A stretch of DNA of 64,000 nt from Arthrobacter sp. CJ23 (lineage in GTDB: Bacteria; Actinomycetota; Actinomycetes; Actinomycetales; Micrococcaceae), in contig NZ_CP102950.1 in NCBI RefSeq assembly GCF_024741795.1, positions 4,564,025-4,628,024 on the forward strand, given 5' to 3'. Position numbers and translations under genes: made by a program. The notes beneath the pieces are model-generated. The model ran no database searches, was not told the origin of the DNA, and worked only from the letters and a program-made list of their open reading frames with translations. How positions within the stretch are numbered: position 1 is the stretch's first letter; the number at the start of each line of letters is the position of its first letter. Below are positions 8,720-16,914 of this stretch, in pieces.

Positions 8720-8796
8720 GGTTCCCCTCCCAGCCCGGTTCGATGATTCCCTTCAGGGTCGATGCTGCCCCACATCGTGTGTGAAGGGAACCATGG
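8716..8796 (-). promoter_or_regulatory. Leader with alternative inverted repeats over the start codon
   Basis: Read on the minus strand, CCATGGTTCCCTTCA (8796 to 8782) can pair in two ways. Its first 11 bases match GGGAACCATGG (8726 to 8716), which contains the monooxygenase start codon and part of its ribosome binding site. Its last nine bases match TGAAGGGAA (8755 to 8747). The two pairings share TTCCC and exclude each other. Switching behaviour is inferred; chance similarity is possible. Confidence 0.4.
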
Positions 8797-8809
8797 AATC
8801 GGCGGCCGG

Positions 8810-10240
8810 TCAGGCCAGGGTGAGCAGCTCCGGCCGGCGGCCGGCCCACGGGAGGACGGCCTCGACGGCGGCACCCACCGTGAACACGGTGGCGTCGTCG
8901 AAGGGGTGCCCCACGATCTGGACGCCTGTGGGGATGCCGCACCCGGCCATGCCGCTGGGCACGGCCAGAACAGGGCAGCGGTTGGCGATGTTGAACGGGG
9001 CCGTCATGTGGCCCTGCCAGTAGTGCTCCAGCTGCTCCCCGTTGGCGTCGATGCCGTCCAGGTACATGCCGTCCGCCTCGAGCGAAGGAACCGCCGAGGC
9101 CGGGCACAGCAGGGCGTCGAAGCCTTCCATCGCCGCGGCCAGCTGGGCCTGGAGCAGGGTTTCGGCCCGGATCCCGTCCACGAAGCGGTTCTGCCGGGCG
9201 GCACGCCTGGCATCGGCCATGAAGCGGCGGGTGTAGGGCGCCAGGAGCTCCTCGGAGCCCGCCGTCTCGTCCTCCATGGCAGGTCCCAGCAGGTAGCCGA
9301 AGTGCGTGAACATGGTCCGGCTGATCGCCTCAACCGTCCAGGGGAGTTCGATCTCCTCCACGGCCGCACCCGCGTCGCGCAGGGCCGCGGCCACGCAGCG
9401 CGTGTTGGCCTCGACGTCCGCCGCCACCGGGTAGTTCCCCAGCCGGATGCACAGGGCGATCCGCAGGCCGGCCACGGATGCGGCCGGCGCGTGGAATTTG
9501 TGCGGAGGGACGTCTGCCAGCGAGGTGTGGTCGCCGGGGTGGCGGCCCGACATGACATTGGCCAGCAGGGCGGTGTCCGCCACGGTCCGGGCCATGGGCC
9601 CGTCGCCGCGGTAGTGGTCGGCCGAGAGCGGAGCCAGGCCGGGGATCCGGCCGTAGGGTGCCTTGAAGCCGACCGTTCCAGTGAACGACGCCGGCAGCCG
9701 GGTTGAGCCGGCGATGTCCGAGGCCGTTGCCAGCGGGGTGAGTCCGGCGGCCAAGGCGGCGCCCGCGCCGCCGGAGGAGCCACCCGGCGAGAACTGCAGG
9801 TTCCAGGGGTTCCGGGTGACTCCCCACAGGGGACTGTGGGTGACGGTGGCGCAGCTGTATTCCGGGGTGGTGGTGCGGGCGTGGATGATGCCGCCCGCAC
9901 GCTGGATCCGCTCCACAACGGGGTGGTCCTCCGCGGCGTACTCGTCTTTCCTGGCCACCAGGCCCTGGGAAAGCGTGCGCCCCTTGATGCCGTGCTTTTC
10001 CTTCGTCGCCACGGGCAGGCCCAGCAGCGGGGTGAGGTCCCGGCCGCGGGCGTAGCGGATGGCGGCCTGCCGGGCGGCGGGCAGGGCCTCCTCGAACAGG
10101 GTTTCCGTCAGCGCGTTGACGCCCCCGTTCACGGCCTCGGTCCGGGCCATCACGGCTTCCAGGAGTTCCACCGGGGACAGCTCGCGGCTGCGGAACATGC
10201 CCAGGGCCGTGGTGGCGTCGAGGTAGTGCAGCTCGGTCAC
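8810..10240 (-). CDS. Amidase-signature hydrolase
   Basis: A 476-residue amidase with the Ser-cisSer-Lys triad: K80 (GLPVATKEKHG), the Gly/Ser loop GGSSGG at 153-158, and the nucleophile S179 in DIAGSTRLPA. The family hydrolyses carboxamides to acid and ammonia in the cytoplasm. Its start overlaps the stop of the upstream amidohydrolase by four bases, so it is the third gene of the transporter-amidohydrolase-amidase operon. It probably handles an amide or carbamoyl intermediate of the same pathway. The exact substrate is unknown. Confidence 0.88.
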   Translation of the reverse strand: MTELHYLDATTALGMFRSRELSPVELLEAVMARTEAVNGGVNALTETLFEEALPAARQAAIRYARGRDLTPLLGLPVATKEKHGIKGRTLSQGLVARKDEYAAEDHPVVERIQRAGGIIHARTTTPEYSCATVTHSPLWGVTRNPWNLQFSPGGSSGGAGAALAAGLTPLATASDIAGSTRLPASFTGTVGFKAPYGRIPGLAPLSADHYRGDGPMARTVADTALLANVMSGRHPGDHTSLADVPPHKFHAPAASVAGLRIALCIRLGNYPVAADVEANTRCVAAALRDAGAAVEEIELPWTVEAISRTMFTHFGYLLGPAMEDETAGSEELLAPYTRRFMADARRAARQNRFVDGIRAETLLQAQLAAAMEGFDALLCPASAVPSLEADGMYLDGIDANGEQLEHYWQGHMTAPFNIANRCPVLAVPSGMAGCGIPTGVQIVGHPFDDATVFTVGAAVEAVLPWAGRRPELLTLA

Positions 10241-11553
10241 GCGGCACCGCCCGCCGTGACGCCGGCGGTGCCGGCTCCCGCCGTCGCCAGGCCCGCCGTC
10301 GCGTGTTCCTGACCCGCCGGGGCTTCCAAGGCGCCGGCAAGCAGCTCCCGCGCCACCCCGGTGAGCATCGCCAGGCCGGTGACCATGTCGGCGTCGGTGG
10401 TGAATTCACGCTCGCAGTGCGAGACGCCATCCACGCTGGGGATGAACAGCATCACGGACGGGGCCACGGTGTTCATGGCCACGGAGTCGTGCCCGGCCAT
10501 CGTCTGGATGCGCCGGGACGAGAGCCCCAGCCTGCCCGCCACCTTCGCGGAGAGCTCGAGCCCGGCTTCCGGGAAGCGGCGGATGGGGCGGATGTCGAAG
10601 TCCTTCACGTTGACCTTGATGTCGTGCTCGCGGGCCAGGGCGTCGATCTGCTCCAGTAAGGCAGCGCGCGCCGCGCCGACAATCTCCGGGTCTCCGGAGC
10701 GCAGGTCCGCCACAAGGTGCACGCGCCGGGCAACCACGATGGGCGAGTTCGGTTCCAGGGTCAGCTGCCCCACCGAGGAGACCAGGGCTTCCTCGGCAAA
10801 GTCCTTGGTGACGTCGTGCACCATGAGGATGATCTTGGAGGCCGCCACCAGGGCGTCGTGCCGGTCGGCCATGGCCGTGGCGCCGGTGTGCGACTGCTCG
10901 CCGAGGACCTCGATGTCCAGCTTCTGCGTGTACCAGCTGCTGTCCACGAGGCCGATGTTGATGCCTTCCCGTTCCAGGATGCGGCCCTGCTCGATGTGGA
11001 TTTCGGCGTAGCCGGCCACGTCCGGGCCCGCGGCGGTGCCGAGGTAGCCGATGCCGTCCAGGGCTTCCCGCACGGTCACGCCCTGCAGATCGGTGACGGC
11101 CAGCATCTTTTCGCGGTCCAGAAGCCCGGCGAACACCGAGCTGCCCATGATGCTGGGCGCGAAGCGGCCGCCTTCCTCGTTGAACCAGTTGACCACGGCC
11201 AGGTTGAAGCGCGGGGCCACGCCGGATTCGGCCACCTCGAGGTCGATGGCGCGGGCGGCGTGCAAGGCCGCGATGACGCCGTACGCGCCGTCGAAGCGGC
11301 CGCCCAGCGGCTGGCTGTCCAGGTGCGAGCCGATCACCACGAACGGCGCGCCCGGGGTCCACTCCAGCAAGCCGAACATGTTGCCGATGCCGTCCACGCG
11401 GGCCTCCCAGCCGGCCCGGCGCACCCACTCGGCGAACCAGGTACGGGTGCGGGCGTCGTCGGCCGTGGCGGCCTGGCGGTCCACGCCGTTGTTGGGCGTG
11501 GAGCCGATGGTGGCCACGTGGTGGAAGTCTTTGAGGAAGGCATCTGCGCTCAT
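10237..11553 (-). CDS. M20-family amidohydrolase (hydantoinase/carbamoylase type)
   Basis: Zinc amidohydrolase of 438 residues related to N-carbamoyl-L-amino acid hydrolase, allantoate amidohydrolase and beta-ureidopropionase. Metal-ligand motifs visible in order are GSHLDSQP, GGRFDGAYG, NEEGGRF, HIEQGRILE and SHCEREF. A frame extending upstream to 11712 overlaps the transporter gene and is not credible; the start MSADAF at 11553 is used. The final 25 residues are Ala/Gly/Thr-rich. It is the middle gene of an operon, with a 40-base gap to the transporter and an ATGA overlap with the amidase. The substrate (carbamoyl amino acid, ureido acid or similar) is not resolved. Confidence 0.87.
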   Translation of the reverse strand: MSADAFLKDFHHVATIGSTPNNGVDRQAATADDARTRTWFAEWVRRAGWEARVDGIGNMFGLLEWTPGAPFVVIGSHLDSQPLGGRFDGAYGVIAALHAARAIDLEVAESGVAPRFNLAVVNWFNEEGGRFAPSIMGSSVFAGLLDREKMLAVTDLQGVTVREALDGIGYLGTAAGPDVAGYAEIHIEQGRILEREGINIGLVDSSWYTQKLDIEVLGEQSHTGATAMADRHDALVAASKIILMVHDVTKDFAEEALVSSVGQLTLEPNSPIVVARRVHLVADLRSGDPEIVGAARAALLEQIDALAREHDIKVNVKDFDIRPIRRFPEAGLELSAKVAGRLGLSSRRIQTMAGHDSVAMNTVAPSVMLFIPSVDGVSHCEREFTTDADMVTGLAMLTGVARELLAGALEAPAGQEHATAGLATAGAGTAGVTAGGAA

Positions 11554-11593
11554 GTGAAGTCCTTGATTCAGTGGTGGAAGTGGGGAGCGGGCC

Positions 11594-12955
11594 TTAGCCC
11601 ATGCGTCCGCGGGTCTCGGGCACCCTGGTGAAGAGCACCAGGAGAAGTACGACGGCGGCAGCGGCCGCCATGTAGACGCCCGGGGCGTGCGGCACGCCGC
11701 TGGCCCCCACAAGGGCGGTGCCGATGAACGGGGCGGTGCCGCCGAAGATCGCGTAGGCGCCGTTGTAGCTGACGGCGGCCGAGGTGAAGCGTGTCTTGGT
11801 GGTGAAGATTTCGACGAAGAAGGTGTAGCAGCCGCCGCCGTAGATGCACAGGGCCACCACGAAGATCGCCTGGCCCAGCAGGGCGAGGGGCAGGCTGCCG
11901 CTGGTCACCAGCATGAAGCTGGGCACGGACAAGATGGCGATGGCGGCGGAGCCGGCGATCAGCATGGGCTTGCGGCCGAAGCGGTCGCCCAGGCGGCCGC
12001 CGATCGGCAGGAGCACTGCGTACAGGGCCAGGGCGCCGGCGTTGATGAGGAGCGACTGTTCGCGGCTGAGGTGGCCCGTGGTCTGCACGTAGGAGACGAA
12101 ATAGGCCGAGAGGAAATAGAAGCCCATGGCGGTGAGGCCCATGACGAAGATGACCTGGAGCATGCGGAGCTTGTTCTCGCGGAAGGCCTCGCGGATGGGG
12201 CTGAATTCCTTGGCCTGGCTGGCCTTGGCGTCCTTGAAGGCGGCGCTTTCCTCGGTGCGGCTGCGGATCCAGACCCCGAAGAGGGCCAGCGGGAGGGCCA
12301 GGAGGAACGGCAGGCGCCAGCCCCAGGCGATGAAGGCCTCGTTGGGCATGGACTGGCTCAGGATCAGGATCATGGTGCCGGCCACCACCGAGGGCAGGGC
12401 CGTGGCCGCGATGGTGATGTTGAGCCAGAAGCCGCGCTTGCTGACGGGGGCGTGTTCAAAGACGAACGACGGTGCGCCGACGGACTCGCCGCCGGCGGAG
12501 AACCCCTGGACGAGCCGGCAGAGGACCAGCAGGGCCGGCGCCCAGGCGCCGATCTGCGCGTAGCCGGGCAGCAGGCCCATGAGCGCGGTGGCACCGCCGA
12601 TGGCGATGAGCGTGATGGTGAGGACCCGGCGTCGGCCGATCCTGTCGCCGAGGGCGCCGAAGAACAGGCCGCCCAGCGGCCGCACCACGAACGCGACGCC
12701 GAAGGTGGCGAAGGTGGCCAGCATGGCGGCCAGCGGGTTGCTGCCGGGGAAGAACAGCTGGGAGAAGATGACGGCGGTGAGGCCGTAAAGCGTGAAGTCG
12801 TAGAACTCGATGAACTGGCCGACGCTGCCGCCCAACAGGACGCGCCGCTGCATTTTGGTGATCTTGGGGGCCTGTGCGGATCCGGTCAGGCCGGGGGTCG
12901 TCTGTGCCTCCACGGCTCCAGGGACCGGCTGGGTCTTGGTGTCGTTAATGGTCAT
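11594..12955 (-). CDS. MHS-family MFS transporter
   Basis: A 453-residue proton symporter of the metabolite:H+ symporter group, with 12 predicted membrane segments. Family signatures are IEFYDFTLYG near the first helix, GGLFFGALGDRIGRRRVL in loop 2-3 and the GFSAGGESVGA stretch. These carriers import organic acids, osmolytes or aromatic acids. As first gene of the operon it presumably imports the substrate of the two hydrolases. An upstream frame start at 13030 is less likely than the ATG at 12955. Confidence 0.88.
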   Translation of the reverse strand: MTINDTKTQPVPGAVEAQTTPGLTGSAQAPKITKMQRRVLLGGSVGQFIEFYDFTLYGLTAVIFSQLFFPGSNPLAAMLATFATFGVAFVVRPLGGLFFGALGDRIGRRRVLTITLIAIGGATALMGLLPGYAQIGAWAPALLVLCRLVQGFSAGGESVGAPSFVFEHAPVSKRGFWLNITIAATALPSVVAGTMILILSQSMPNEAFIAWGWRLPFLLALPLALFGVWIRSRTEESAAFKDAKASQAKEFSPIREAFRENKLRMLQVIFVMGLTAMGFYFLSAYFVSYVQTTGHLSREQSLLINAGALALYAVLLPIGGRLGDRFGRKPMLIAGSAAIAILSVPSFMLVTSGSLPLALLGQAIFVVALCIYGGGCYTFFVEIFTTKTRFTSAAVSYNGAYAIFGGTAPFIGTALVGASGVPHAPGVYMAAAAAVVLLLVLFTRVPETRGRMG

Positions 12956-13000
12956 TACAGCCACGCTCCTTTGGCGGTGCGGGCACATCCGGCGCGATTC

Positions 13001-13015
13001 AGATTCATCGAATCT
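13001..13015. promoter_or_regulatory. Inverted repeat AGATTC-ATC-GAATCT upstream of the MHS operon
   Basis: A perfect repeat with six-base arms lies 46 bases before the transporter start. Two TTGATCA motifs (13020-13026 and 13151-13158) lie in the same 250-base intergenic region. This is a candidate operator for an unlinked regulator; no regulator gene adjoins the operon. Inference only. Confidence 0.3.
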
Positions 13016-13206
13016 CCTATTGATCAGCATGGTGTTCCGGGTTTCGGGCTGCCGGCAGGAGTTCGAATTCCTGCCGGCGGGCCCCCAATCCGCCCGACAA
13101 GATCAACTGTGTGTGACTGGCTTCACATCTGTCCAATTGATTGTTTTTGCTTGATCAATAGATTTTGCTTATGGAGATGCCGGCACCGCCGCCGGCCAAT
13201 GGACGC

Positions 13207-14595
13207 CTAGACGAACTGGTAGATCAACGCCGCCATCCCGAAGCCCACCACGGACAGCACCGTCTCCAGGACAGTCCACGTCTTCAGCGTGTCCTTGACG
13301 GACATGTTGAAGTATTTGGAGATGATCCAGAAGCCGCCGTCGTTTACATGGCTGGCAATGATCGAACCCGAGGAGATTGCGATCGCGATCAGGGCCAGCT
13401 GGGGCTGGGAGTAGCCCGAGGCCAGGCTCGGCGCCAGGATGCCGCCCGTGGTCACGATGGCAACCGTGGCCGAGCCCTGGGCGATGCGCATGCCCGCACT
13501 GATCACGAAGGCCGAAAGGATGATCGGCAGGCCCGCCTGCGACAGCGAATCCGCTACGGCCTTGCCAACACCGGTGGCGGAAAGGACCGCGCCAAAGAAC
13601 GCACCGGCACCAACAACCAGCAGGATCATGCCCACCGGACGCAGCGAGGAGCCCGTGATTTCGCTGAGTTCGGCGGAGGTCATGCCGCGTCGGATGCCCA
13701 GGAGCCACATGGCAAGCAGCACGGCCACGGTCAGCGCGATGGCCGGGTTGCCGAAGAACTGAAGCGTGTCACGGAAGGGGCCGGCAGGAGCGAAGATGTT
13801 GCCGAAGGTGCCACCCAAGATGAGGATCATGGGCAGGCCGATGGCCAACAGCACCAGCCCGATGGACGGCTCGTGGCCCTTGGCCTCCTCGGCTTCGGGG
13901 ACGATCCGGTCCTCGGGAACAGTGATCATGACGCGCTTGCCGATCCAGGTGCCCCACAAGATGCCGGAGGCGAACCAGGCCGGGATACCGCAGATGAGGC
14001 CCATGAGGATGATCCAGCCAAGGTCCACGTGGAACAGGCCGGCGGCCGCAACGGGTCCGGGGTGGGGCGGCAGGAACGCGTGCGTCACGGAGAGGCCTGC
14101 GAGCAACGGCAGGGCGTAAAGCGCGAGCGACTTGCCGCCGCGGATGGCCGCCACGTAGACCAGCGGCGCCAGCACGAAGATGCCGATGTCGAAGAAGACG
14201 GGGATACCGAGCACGAAGCCGGTGATGCCCATGGCGAGCGGCGTGCCCTTCTCGCCGAAGATCTTTACGAGCCTGCCCAGCAGCACCTCCGCACCGCCGG
14301 ATCGCTCAAGGATGGCGCCGAGCACGGTGCCGAGGCCGATGATGACCGTGATGTGGCCAAGGATGCCGGCGAAGCCCTTCTCAATGAGGGCGTCGCTGCT
14401 CTTGGTGGCTGAGCCGACCAGCGCCTCCACCGATATCCCGCCCACCAGGGCCACGATCACACCGGTGCCCACCAGGGCGATGAAGGGTTCGAGCTTGACC
14501 TTGATGATCAGGAACAGCAGGAGGGCGATGCCGGCTCCCGCCAGGAGGAGCAGGCCTGCGGTGTCGTGCCGCAGCCATTCAAGGAATTCATTCAT
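13207..14595 (-). CDS. GntP-family gluconate/aldonate permease
   Basis: A 462-residue integral membrane permease with about 12-14 hydrophobic segments. It matches the GntP family, with stretches such as GIPVFFDIGIFVLAPLVY and HAFLPPHPGPVAAA. The family imports gluconate, 2-keto-3-deoxygluconate, D-glycerate or D-serine by proton symport. It is the last gene of a minus-strand operon (ammonia lyase, deacylase, KDPG aldolase, permease), 23 bases after the aldolase. An aldonic acid such as glucosaminate or its N-acyl form is the inferred cargo. Confidence 0.9.
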   Translation of the reverse strand: MNEFLEWLRHDTAGLLLLAGAGIALLLFLIIKVKLEPFIALVGTGVIVALVGGISVEALVGSATKSSDALIEKGFAGILGHITVIIGLGTVLGAILERSGGAEVLLGRLVKIFGEKGTPLAMGITGFVLGIPVFFDIGIFVLAPLVYVAAIRGGKSLALYALPLLAGLSVTHAFLPPHPGPVAAAGLFHVDLGWIILMGLICGIPAWFASGILWGTWIGKRVMITVPEDRIVPEAEEAKGHEPSIGLVLLAIGLPMILILGGTFGNIFAPAGPFRDTLQFFGNPAIALTVAVLLAMWLLGIRRGMTSAELSEITGSSLRPVGMILLVVGAGAFFGAVLSATGVGKAVADSLSQAGLPIILSAFVISAGMRIAQGSATVAIVTTGGILAPSLASGYSQPQLALIAIAISSGSIIASHVNDGGFWIISKYFNMSVKDTLKTWTVLETVLSVVGFGMAALIYQFV

Positions 14596-14618
14596 GGACG
14601 TTTCTTTCTCGGTAAGTC

Positions 14619-15254
14619 CTACTTGAGGGCGCCGGTGAAGGCGGCGGCCCTGGCCGAAATGTCGGCCCAGTGGCCGGCTGCCACTGCTGCCGGGGGAACA
14701 ACGCTGGTTCCGCAGCAGACGGCCGTGGCTCCGGCGTCGAGGTAGCTCATTGCGTTGGTGGCATCGATGCCACCGGAGGGGAGGAGACGGATTCCCGGAT
14801 ACGGACCCTGGAGATCCTTGAGGTAGGCCGGACCGAGCTGCCGGGCCGGGAAGATCTTGACCACCGAAGAACCCAGGTCGAGGGCCTGCGCCACCTCTGT
14901 GGGTGTCATGGCGCCGAGGCTGAACGGGATTCCGGCGGCCGCGGCTACGGCAGCCACCTCCGGGCGGAGTCCCGGAGTCACCAGGAACCGGGCGCCGGCG
15001 TCCAGGGCTGCCCGGGCCTGGTCTGCGGTCATGACCGTGCCGATCCCGACGGCGACGCCATGCTCCGCGGCGGTCTCCGCGGCACGCTGGACGTGCCGGA
15101 GCACATCCGGCGTGGTGAAGGTCAGCTCCACCGTGCGGATGCCGCCGTCGGCCAGCGCCCGGCAGAGATCCGCGGCGTCCGGGATGGATGCGGCGCGGAC
15201 CACGGCGAGCGTGCGGTCGGCTTCGAGCTGCTGGACGAATTCCTCAGGGGTCAT
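14619..15254 (-). CDS. eda: 2-keto-3-deoxy-6-phosphogluconate aldolase
   Basis: A 211-residue class I aldolase that cleaves KDPG to pyruvate and glyceraldehyde-3-phosphate. The Schiff-base lysine is K133 in VVKIFPA, the catalytic glutamate E43 in TVELTF, and the phosphate loops are TPG at 93-95 and PSGGI. The length is standard. AAGGA precedes the ATG by six bases, and the start overlaps the upstream deacylase stop (ATGA). It supplies the last step of the route shared with the KDG kinase encoded in the divergent operon. Confidence 0.92.
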   Translation of the reverse strand: MTPEEFVQQLEADRTLAVVRAASIPDAADLCRALADGGIRTVELTFTTPDVLRHVQRAAETAAEHGVAVGIGTVMTADQARAALDAGARFLVTPGLRPEVAAVAAAAGIPFSLGAMTPTEVAQALDLGSSVVKIFPARQLGPAYLKDLQGPYPGIRLLPSGGIDATNAMSYLDAGATAVCCGTSVVPPAAVAAGHWADISARAAAFTGALK

Positions 15255-16894
15255 TGTTGTCCTTCTCGGGTGAGTCCGTCGCTGCTGCGACGCAGAGCGC
15301 GGCCGGCACGGGCGCCAGTGGGCTGGCCGCCGTCGATGGCTGCCGTGCCGTTGACGAAGACGTAGCGGATGCCAATGGCGGCCTGGCGCGGATTTTCAAA
15401 GGTGGCTTCGTCGCGGACGGTTTCCGGATCGAAGAGCACGACGTCGGCCGCGTAGCCTTCGCGGACCAGTCCCCTCTTGTGGAGCTTGAGTCGTGCGGCC
15501 GGACGGCCAGTCAGGTGATGGACCGTTTCCTCGAGGCTCAAGAGTCCGAGGTCGCGGGAGTAGTGGCCGAGATACCGCGGGAACGTGCCCCAGGCGCGGG
15601 GGTGTGGCTTGGCGCCGACAAGGAGACCGTCGCTGCCCCCGGTGTGCGTGCGGTGCTTCATGATGGCCTGCACATTTTCCTCGTGGCCAACGTGCTGCAG
15701 GATGCCGGTGCCGAGGCGGTCGTCCCGGAGGATCTGCGCGAAGACGTCGAACGGCTCGCTGTTGGCTTCCGCCGCGATGTCCTTGATGGTCTTGCCCACG
15801 TAGCCTGCGAGCGCCGAGTTCTGGACGCCGCTGATTTCCAGGGTGTCCCACTCGGCCACCACGCCGTGGCAGCCGTCGGAGCCGTAGATCTCCACGCTTT
15901 CGCGGATCTTCGCCAGGGTGTCCGGATCGGACAGGCGGTCCAAGGTGGCCTGGGTGCCGCCCGACGACGCCCAGCTGGGGAGGATCGCGGAGAGCGTGGT
16001 GGCGCCGGGCAGGTAGGGGTACGTGTCCAGGGTGATGTCCACGCCGTCGTCCAGGGCTGCGTCGATCAGCTCCAGCAATTCCCCGGCGCGGCCCTTGTTC
16101 TCGGCGAAGTTCATGGTGGCGTGGGACAGGTGCAGGGCGCAGCCGGTGTCCCGGCTCAGCCCGATCATCTCGGCATAGGCGCCCAGCGCTCCCTTGCCGT
16201 AGGAGCGGTGGTGCGGTGCATAGAAGCCGCCCATTTCCCCCACGGTCCGGCAGAGTCCGGCGAGTTCCTCGGTGCGGGCGTACATCCCGGGCGTGTAGGT
16301 GAGTCCGGAGGACATTCCCACGGCGCCTTCCTCCATGGCGGTGCGGATGGCGTCCTGCATTTGCTGCTGCTGTTCGGGCGTGGGGTCGCCTTCGGCGAAG
16401 CCCATCACCATGGCCCGGACGGTTCCCTGGGGCACCAGGTAGGCGGCGTTGGTGGCGATCCGGCCGCCGTGGTCCTCGCGGTCCAGGCGGTCGAGGTATT
16501 CGCCTACGGTCCGCCAGTCCCAGTCGAGGTCCGCGGGGTTGTCGTTCCAGCCGGCGATCTTCTCGCGGACTCCTGCCAGCGTGGCGTCATCCACGGGCGC
16601 GTAGGACAGTCCGTCCTGGCCCAGCAGTTCCGTGGTGACGCCCTGGCTGAGCTTGGCGTAGTGGTCCCTGTTAATGAGCAGCTGAAGGTCGGAATGGGCG
16701 TGCATGTCGATGAAGCCGGGGCTCAGGACCAGGCCTGCGGCGTCGATCGTACGGCCGGCGCCTGTTCCGGTGGCGGTGAGGGTTCCGGCGTCGGCGACGG
16801 CGGCAATCACCGTGCCGTCCAGCAGGACGTCCGCGGGGCGGCGGTCCGCCCCGGTTCCGTCCACAAGGGTGGCGTTGCTGATGAGTGTCTTCAT
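15251..16894 (-). CDS. D-aminoacylase-like amidohydrolase (N-acyl deacylase)
   Basis: Metal-dependent amidohydrolase of 547 residues in the D-aminoacylase group. It has the N-terminal small beta domain, HAH at 65-67 (FIDMHAHSDL) and later metal-site regions around ALHLSHATM and GTGILQHVGHEENV. In known D-aminoacylases a Cys in a GNCG motif is a zinc ligand. Here that motif reads GQDG (92-95), so the Cys is replaced by Asp, which suggests a different metal site and substrate. The start at 16894 has GAGGA six bases upstream. Between an ammonia lyase and a KDPG aldolase, it may remove the acyl group from an N-acyl-D-glucosaminate-like acid. That is inference; an N-acyl-D-amino acid is the alternative. 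Confidence 0.85.
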   Translation of the reverse strand: MKTLISNATLVDGTGADRRPADVLLDGTVIAAVADAGTLTATGTGAGRTIDAAGLVLSPGFIDMHAHSDLQLLINRDHYAKLSQGVTTELLGQDGLSYAPVDDATLAGVREKIAGWNDNPADLDWDWRTVGEYLDRLDREDHGGRIATNAAYLVPQGTVRAMVMGFAEGDPTPEQQQQMQDAIRTAMEEGAVGMSSGLTYTPGMYARTEELAGLCRTVGEMGGFYAPHHRSYGKGALGAYAEMIGLSRDTGCALHLSHATMNFAENKGRAGELLELIDAALDDGVDITLDTYPYLPGATTLSAILPSWASSGGTQATLDRLSDPDTLAKIRESVEIYGSDGCHGVVAEWDTLEISGVQNSALAGYVGKTIKDIAAEANSEPFDVFAQILRDDRLGTGILQHVGHEENVQAIMKHRTHTGGSDGLLVGAKPHPRAWGTFPRYLGHYSRDLGLLSLEETVHHLTGRPAARLKLHKRGLVREGYAADVVLFDPETVRDEATFENPRQAAIGIRYVFVNGTAAIDGGQPTGARAGRALRRSSDGLTREGQQ

Positions 16895-16914
16895 GGCGCG
16901 TGTCCTCGAAGGTC

